Below the pieces are notes generated by a model that was not told the origin of the DNA, searched no databases, and worked only from the letters and a program-made list of their open reading frames with translations. The translations under genes and the position numbers were made by a program. Of a stretch of DNA of 41,126 bases, positions 36,424-41,126 are shown piece by piece; position 1 is the stretch's first letter; each line of letters starts with the position of its first letter. Source of the stretch: a virus; IMG/VR virus record IMGVR_UViG_3300011440_000017, positions 1 to 41,126 of that record. One strand, given 5' to 3'.

Positions 36424-38455
36424 TGTTATTTCCCCCGGGCTGGGTAGGCGGAGTCAGTGGCTTTGCAGCCTCTCTTTGCAGCCTCATGGCGGACTCAGCT
36501 TCATCCTGCATGCGCTCCTGCGCAAAACGGGCCTGATTTTGCTCCGCTTCCATGGCCGAGCGTTGCTGGCTGCTCTGAAACTCGATAGCGGCCATCTTTT
36601 CCTTGTGCGCTGCCTCCATGGCAAACATCTGTGTTTTGAACTCCAATTCAGCAGTGAATTTCTGCTTCATGAAGTCTAGTTCCTGCTGCCCCCGTTGCTG
36701 ATCCAAAGCGGCGGACTGTTGACGCTCCGCTATCTTGGCTTCGGACTCGGCTTTGGCGGCCTCGGCTTTGACTTGCTCTGGGGAAGGTTCTGGCGGAGCA
36801 TTTTTCGCCGCTTCTGCGGATTGCGCAAGCTGCTGCATTGCCGCGTCGAGAGCGCCTTCCAATTCGGATGCTCCCTTGAAGCCGACAGAAGCGAACTTGA
36901 CAATCTGGGCGAGGATGGGGCCCATCGCAGGGTTGCCTTCAACAGCCGGAATAGCCGATTGCAGATATTGTGATAGGACACCGACAAACTCCATTCTTTG
37001 CTTCTGTTGGAGGCCCCAGTCCGCTTGGGTCAGGGAATCAGTTTCAATATCGATGGTGTATTTCGTGAGAAAATCGTTGCGAAGTAGCTCCAACGCTGAT
37101 TGCACATATTGCTGGTCAGCCTCGGGCAGTATTCCTGTGACCTTGGATAGCTTCCCATCGCTATATAGCTGGGTCATCATTTCGCCCATGACGCGTAGCA
37201 CGTCCCGGACAAAGAAGGAAACATCCCTTTGGAAGCCATTCATTCGCACAGAGGCAAACTGCGCCTTGATTTCCTGCGCAGATGCAGTCTCGTATTGATT
37301 GGTAGAGCCACGGACGATATCTGCCATGCCCGTGACTTCAAAAAGCTGGTTCTTCATGAACTCGTAAGTGCTGACCAGCTGTTGCAGCACACTTACTATC
37401 TGTTCAACGGGGTACCAGCTTATGGAGCCTTGTACTCCGCCACGTTCGGCAAACATGGCCCAGTTGTCTACCGGAATTAGCCTGTTTTCGGTGCCGTCAA
37501 GCATGCGTCCGATGGCTGGCGTAGCGGCATCGTAGGTACCTGCAACCCGGCATGCCTCAACAATAAGGTTTATACGGGCATACAGGATATCCAATTCCAT
37601 GTACTGGTCTTGGGCGATATAGTAGTCCGGAATCGGCAAGAATTTACTTGTCGGAGGGCTCGCTACCAACGGCTTGGGGCACGGGAAGAATTTCTGTAGC
37701 TGGTAGGGGTCTTTTGCCTCGTCTAGAATCTCCCCTTCCTTGGTCAAATGAAGGACCTTTTTCTTCTTTTTGTCCCACATCTGAATGACGCAGACTTTGC
37801 CCTCATTTACCGTGTCAGCGGCAACGCTTATTCCTGCGTTGACTCCCCTCTCAGGAGTGGCAGCATTTACTTTGTCTCCCCAGCGCTTTTTTGCCTCTTC
37901 CCTGTCAACGTGCAAAATACGTCCTGCCCAAGTCACTTGTTCCCAGACTCTTTGGGGTTCGTATAGAAAATCCATCCAGTAGACGGGATCGATGACGATT
38001 TCTTCGGGAGTTTGTCCATCTTCTGAGGGGGGAATGAAGGTGATCCAGAGAGTACCAAGTCCCGGCACAAGTCGGTCAAGAATTGCGCATTTGATCGACA
38101 CGTCAAAGTTTGGTGCACAATGAATTTCATATGTCAGTCCCCGTTCCATAATCATGGCCGCTACACGCGCGGGATCGTTTTCCGTTTCCCCTTTATGCAG
38201 GCGGCTTACATCCGGCTTCGGGAGGCTGTTATAAAGGCTCTCCTTGATAACCGTTGTATTGCTATAGAACATATTGACCTTTTTAATGCCTGTATCGCCC
38301 ACCATTGACGGCCTACCAGAAGCCTCAGTCTCCCGGTCATCCGCATAGCGAGCCTCAATCTGGACCCCTCTTTCATGGAACTTTTCGGAAAACTTTTTCC
38401 ATGCCTTTAGGCGTGCGGGCCATGGATTCTTTTCCTGCTTCTTGTCAACGGCCAT
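36413..38455 (-). CDS. Portal protein, 680 aa
   Basis: The start at 38455 shares a base with the terminase stop (TGATG), with AGGAG upstream. The central region has portal-like blocks: FDVSIKCAILDRLVPGLGTL and WITFIPPSEDG, DPVYWMDFLYEP, YIAQDQYMELDILYARINLI, and YEFMKNQLFEVTGMADIVRG (the clip/stem region). The long C-terminal tail from about residue 545 is a Gln/Ala/Glu coiled coil (AEAAKAESEAKIAERQQSAA), as in the barrel helices of some podoviral portals. It forms the dodecameric DNA entry vertex used by the terminase encoded upstream. Confidence 0.88.
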   Translation of the reverse strand: MAVDKKQEKNPWPARLKAWKKFSEKFHERGVQIEARYADDRETEASGRPSMVGDTGIKKVNMFYSNTTVIKESLYNSLPKPDVSRLHKGETENDPARVAAMIMERGLTYEIHCAPNFDVSIKCAILDRLVPGLGTLWITFIPPSEDGQTPEEIVIDPVYWMDFLYEPQRVWEQVTWAGRILHVDREEAKKRWGDKVNAATPERGVNAGISVAADTVNEGKVCVIQMWDKKKKKVLHLTKEGEILDEAKDPYQLQKFFPCPKPLVASPPTSKFLPIPDYYIAQDQYMELDILYARINLIVEACRVAGTYDAATPAIGRMLDGTENRLIPVDNWAMFAERGGVQGSISWYPVEQIVSVLQQLVSTYEFMKNQLFEVTGMADIVRGSTNQYETASAQEIKAQFASVRMNGFQRDVSFFVRDVLRVMGEMMTQLYSDGKLSKVTGILPEADQQYVQSALELLRNDFLTKYTIDIETDSLTQADWGLQQKQRMEFVGVLSQYLQSAIPAVEGNPAMGPILAQIVKFASVGFKGASELEGALDAAMQQLAQSAEAAKNAPPEPSPEQVKAEAAKAESEAKIAERQQSAALDQQRGQQELDFMKQKFTAELEFKTQMFAMEAAHKEKMAAIEFQSSQQRSAMEAEQNQARFAQERMQDEAESAMRLQREAAKPLTPPTQPGGNNNAV

Positions 38456-39882
38456 CACACTCTCCTAAACTGGTTGCGCTGGCGCTCCCGATCCTTGAAG
38501 AGATTTTCAAGGTTCAGGGCACGTCCTATAGGGGTATTGTAGTGATTGGGGCCGCGTGTCGTGCTACGGCCTTTTGTGCACTGCTCGATGACCGTTTTTG
38601 ACAGCGCGAGCATACGGAAACCATCGGCTCCATGAGAGTGTTCATCATGCGCCGGTTCGGTGCTGAAAACCTTCTGTTCCGGGTCCCACTCATAGTGGTA
38701 TTGCTCTAGGTGTTCTAGGCCCTTTAGAACGCGCTTGCTCCCGGTATTAAACCACACAATCGGGATGATTGCACGCGCTGCTTGGATTCCAGCGGCCCGG
38801 CTCATGTTGGGCACTATATATGGAATCAATTTTCGTTCGATAAAACGGTCTTGGGCGGAGTAGCGTGTTGCGAACGTTTTATTCTTGGCATCGTGGGGCA
38901 ACGCAGGCATGCCGAATGCGTAGGGCTTTTCTTGCAGCTTATCTAGCCATTCGTCAGCATCGGAGCCGGTGCCCTCTTCGTAGTCAATTATATGTATTTC
39001 GCCGTTGACAATCTGGTAAAACCATATGGCGGTCGCATCACGGTGCCCGATATCCCATGCAGTGAGTACGGGGATACCCGGCATAAAGGGTTCCGGAAAC
39101 TCTATCTGTTGGTGCTCCCATTTACCCAGCTGACGGCCGAAAATCGACCCGAAATTAATGCCTTCCCAGCTGCAATAGTATTCTTGTTCGATTATCTCTT
39201 CAGGAACGCCCTCATCTTTCTCTGATTGTATGTCCTCAGGCGTAATGATGGGCCTCCCATCGTTTCGGAAGGTGTCATTTACCGTCCGGAGGCTTGTAAA
39301 CCACTTCGGATTAAGCTTGGCGGCTTTCCACTGCTTATATGCGTGGTTTTTACCGCGTGGAGTGGTGATAAAAGCGGCAAAACCACCATTCTCCAAAAGG
39401 ATGGGACGGACGAAATCCCATGCAGCGGGGTCAGAAAGGGCCCATTCCGAGAAAATAACACCTAGCGGATTGGCACCCACAAGGCTGTTATAGTTATCTG
39501 ATCCTACGACCTGATAAAAGCTGCCATTACGCAGCTTAATTGTCATCTCGTTTTCGTTGTGAGCCTCTACTAGCTCTTTAGGGAATGCCTGATTGATAAT
39601 CCTGCGCCCGGAACTGTCCACTCCGTTCCAGATTACTTTGCGTCCTTGATTCAGCGTTGGGAGCAAGTGCCAATAGGTCCCCTGTCTCAGCTGGGATGAA
39701 ATAGCAAGGCCGTTGATAGAACAGGAGTCTTTGCCCGCGCGTCGATGCCATGTCAAAAAGGCCCTCTTTCTTTCGGGGAAGCTGCCACCTTCAAAAAGAT
39801 AGTCAAAAAAGCTCCGTTGGTGGGCCATCGGGTGCCAACCGTTGGGGAGGCTTACATTCTTGTTGGCCCGATAGTCACGCAT
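38455..39882 (-). CDS. Terminase large subunit (packaging ATPase/nuclease)
   Basis: The 475-residue motor has an ATPase with a Walker A variant, WHRRAGKD (45-52, K51), Walker B GVIFSE (141-146) with the catalytic Glu, and an FITTPRGKNH coupling motif. The C-terminal RNase H-like nuclease shows D277 (TAWDIGHRDATA), D331 (LPHDAKNK) and D420 (HGADGFRM). The non-canonical Walker A is usual among phage terminases. The packaging mode (cos, pac or terminal repeats) cannot be read from the sequence. It overlaps TerS by eight bases and the portal by one. Confidence 0.92.
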   Translation of the reverse strand: MRDYRANKNVSLPNGWHPMAHQRSFFDYLFEGGSFPERKRAFLTWHRRAGKDSCSINGLAISSQLRQGTYWHLLPTLNQGRKVIWNGVDSSGRRIINQAFPKELVEAHNENEMTIKLRNGSFYQVVGSDNYNSLVGANPLGVIFSEWALSDPAAWDFVRPILLENGGFAAFITTPRGKNHAYKQWKAAKLNPKWFTSLRTVNDTFRNDGRPIITPEDIQSEKDEGVPEEIIEQEYYCSWEGINFGSIFGRQLGKWEHQQIEFPEPFMPGIPVLTAWDIGHRDATAIWFYQIVNGEIHIIDYEEGTGSDADEWLDKLQEKPYAFGMPALPHDAKNKTFATRYSAQDRFIERKLIPYIVPNMSRAAGIQAARAIIPIVWFNTGSKRVLKGLEHLEQYHYEWDPEQKVFSTEPAHDEHSHGADGFRMLALSKTVIEQCTKGRSTTRGPNHYNTPIGRALNLENLFKDRERQRNQFRRV

Positions 39883-40507
39883 CGTCGTGGCTAGCCTTTA
39901 TGGCTACATCGTCGTGGCTAGCCTTGCTGCTCTCTCTATCGTGGTCACCTAGGTCAATCGTGACCTGTGGAACCCTATCCTCGGGCCTACTGAAAATGTC
40001 TGCAAAGTTGATTTGCACATTGACACCGCTATTACCCTTGGGGCCTTCGTCGCGTGTAGCGCCAAAGTGCCGAAGCATAGCGCCTACCTCGCTGGCATGG
40101 TATTTCTTAGCCTTAACGTGGCATCCTTTTGAGGTCACGATATCAACGGCCTCTTCCCCCATCAGCTTGGGCCAATTGTTGAGCAGCTGATTTTCCACCC
40201 ATTGGTCATTAATCAGCCGATGTGCGGCGCATTCCTTTTGCAGATCGCTAATGTATGCCCTTACAACGGGATCGTTATACATGCGTTGTATGAAGGGTCT
40301 AGGAAGCTCCATGAGGGCGGCTATCTTTTTAAGTGATGTACCGGATAGCACGAACTCCATGGCAAACTGTCGTTGAAAGGGGGTGAGGTTGACGTATCCT
40401 TCTTCCCGTGCGCGTGTGACCCGTCCCGCGATACTCTTGGGATCATCGAGTGCCCAAGCCGCTTCTACGGACTCTTGCACCAAAAGGTTAGGCATCACAG
40501 TTGCCAT
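39875..40507 (-). CDS. Terminase small subunit, 210 aa
   Basis: The start at 40507 has an AAAGGAAGGGAA ribosome site and yields MATVMPNLLVQESVEAAW; the open frame continues upstream for 51 more codons, overlapping another gene. A helix-turn-helix is visible (FQRQFAMEFVLSGTSLKKIA, then MELPRPFIQRMYNDP), expected to recognise the packaging site. A central helical oligomerisation part follows. The C-terminus ends in a duplicated nine-codon unit with KASHDD. Position directly before the large subunit supports the call. Confidence 0.82.
   Translation of the reverse strand: MATVMPNLLVQESVEAAWALDDPKSIAGRVTRAREEGYVNLTPFQRQFAMEFVLSGTSLKKIAALMELPRPFIQRMYNDPVVRAYISDLQKECAAHRLINDQWVENQLLNNWPKLMGEEAVDIVTSKGCHVKAKKYHASEVGAMLRHFGATRDEGPKGNSGVNVQINFADIFSRPEDRVPQVTIDLGDHDRESSKASHDDVAIKASHDDA
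39880..39925. repeat. Duplicated 19-bp unit at the end of the TerS gene
   Basis: CATCGTCGTGGCTAGCCTT occurs at 39880-39898 and 39907-39925, a 27-base (nine-codon) period that duplicates KASHDD at the protein's C-terminus. The first copy overlaps the start of the large-subunit gene. Confidence 0.8.
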
Positions 40508-40746
40508 TTCCCTTCCTTTGTTATTCCCCTCTCCATGCCTGCCATGTTCGTCGTCACCTGTGCCCCCAGAATCGCCTGGTACCGGCATCCCCTGCTTCTC
40601 CGTATTCGTGTGATTAGATTGCATAGGTCTAGCAGAGCCTCCTGATTGCCAGCTTTCCAAAGCCTGTACGCCAAAGGGGTGTAAAACACCCAGTCAGACG
40701 GAATCGTTACTTCCGGGGTTGCAAAAGGGTGTGCCATATCGAGCAT
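40495..40746 (-). CDS. First gene of the leftward operon, 83 aa
   Basis: A protein-like frame (PEVTIPSDWVFYTPLAYRLW, KAGNQEALLDLCNLITRIRR) ending 13 bases inside the TerS gene. ATG codons at 40746 and 40737 are both possible and neither has a clear ribosome site; a leaderless or weakly translated start is possible. It competes with the upstream extension of TerS, but its more natural composition and the tight junction to the TerS start make it the better choice. No family recognised. Confidence 0.5.
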   Translation of the reverse strand: MLDMAHPFATPEVTIPSDWVFYTPLAYRLWKAGNQEALLDLCNLITRIRRSRGCRYQAILGAQVTTNMAGMERGITKEGKWQL

Positions 40747-40938
40747 CGTACGCGGGTAGGGGTCAGGGTGCAATGAATTGCGGGAGTGCGTGCAGTCTCA
40801 GGGGTTGTGAGACGGCGTTTTCGTGTGTTCTCTTTTTTCAGGACCGGGGGTGGGGCTAGCCAGCGTCGGCCCCCTGTTTTTCCGGATACCCCCGGCCGCC
40901 ATACGCTGACCCCCCCTTGCCGTATGGTCTGCCCTCTC
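40747..40938. other. Non-coding leader of the leftward operon
   Basis: No gene is supported here. An inverted repeat, GTCTCA (40795-40800) and TGAGAC (40808-40813), lies just upstream of the first leftward gene and may be an operator or an mRNA hairpin. No good leftward -35/-10 pair is visible, so the late promoter is not identified. Confidence 0.45.
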
Positions 40939-40989
40939 CCTACCGTTCGTCGGAATTGACTTGACATCCTCGCTGCGATGTGCTTGGTC
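40939..40989 (+). promoter_or_regulatory. Element-associated promoter near the genome junction
   Basis: CCTACCGTTCGTCGG (40939-40953), seven bases, then TTGACA (40961-40966). The -10 at 17 bases is TTGGTC, poor. A further TTGACA at 41001 leads into the tandem promoters at the start of the window. The element is identical to the copy at 2018-2032. Confidence 0.5.
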
Positions 40990-41003
40990 GCACGCATCGC
41001 TTG

Positions 41004-41126
41004 ACAGCGCTCCGCTGCTGTGGTAGGGAGGCCCGCCGTCCGATGTTGGCACGATACGTGCATGGGTTGACACTGCCCCCGGGCTGTGGTAGGCGCGAGC
41101 GCTCCGCCGTCCCCATGCAGGAAGCG
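41004..41126. repeat. Right copy of 123-bp terminal direct repeat
   Basis: Exact copy of bases 1-123, marking closure of a circular map or the end of a terminally redundant molecule. Confidence 0.95.

Noticed and set aside
40673-40946. Possible leftward late promoter
   Set aside because: No pair of hexamers with acceptable spacing and score was found; the leftward promoter remains unlocated.
1-41126. tRNA genes, CRISPR arrays, insertion sequences, reverse transcriptase or diversity-generating retroelement
   Set aside because: No cloverleaf with a proper T-arm, no regularly spaced repeats, no transposase or RT motif was seen. GGTTCAACC at 16510 looks T-arm-like but lies within a simple hairpin.
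1-41126. Lysogeny functions (integrase, repressor, attachment site)
   Set aside because: No tyrosine or serine recombinase or CI-like repressor is recognisable. The parS-like site alone is not evidence of a plasmid-like prophage.

Overview
The window is a complete, circularly closed or terminally redundant genome of a virulent, short-tailed (podovirus-like) double-stranded DNA phage. The first 123 bases recur exactly as the last 123, giving a unit of 41,003 bp. The head and tail set comprises small and large terminase, portal, scaffold, HK97-type capsid, adaptor, nozzle, fibres and ejection-like proteins. There is no tape measure, sheath or major tail protein. I see no integrase, repressor, phage RNA polymerase, tRNA or CRISPR array, so transcription probably relies on the host sigma-70 polymerase. 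The GC-rich sequence, Sec signal peptides and lipoprotein-type signals suggest a GC-rich Gram-negative (proteobacterial) host; this is inference.

Layout. Bases 40747-41003 joined to 1-716 form a control region of about 970 bp. It holds tandem promoter-like sequences, direct repeats and an AT-rich block, and is the best replication-origin candidate. Rightward genes occupy 717-15399. First come many small, mostly unknown, translationally coupled genes, including a DUF932 protein and several single-helix micropeptides. The replication module follows: SNF2-type helicase, a gp157-vicinity type small protein, a probable ssDNA-interacting protein, family A DNA polymerase with proofreading domain, prim-pol/D5 primase-helicase, and VRR-NUC nuclease. 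A strong promoter at 15582-15610 then drives three exported proteins (15687-17293). A structured non-coding region at 17294-17545 separates them from the convergent leftward late genes.

The leftward transcript (40746 down to 17546) runs: small ORF, TerS, TerL, portal, two small head proteins, scaffold, capsid, three small proteins of which one is a lipoprotein, fibre/spike, 51-residue membrane protein, small coiled-coil protein, adaptor, nozzle, GNAT-like protein, S74-chaperone protein, two Pro/Gly-rich proteins, three ejection-type proteins, the long tail fibre and a 91-residue accessory protein.

Most notable observations: (1) a 15/16 match to the chromosomal parS (ParB-binding) consensus in an early intergenic gap, with no ParB encoded here; (2) a conserved 14-base element placed exactly seven bases upstream of TTGACA at four sites, suggesting a phage-wide promoter class; (3) a TGGNLPP peptide motif shared by one exported rightward protein and two leftward virion-region proteins; (4) an exported-protein module; and (5) no recognisable endolysin or classical lysis cassette. 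All functional statements rest on reading the sequence and recalled family motifs; no database search was run.
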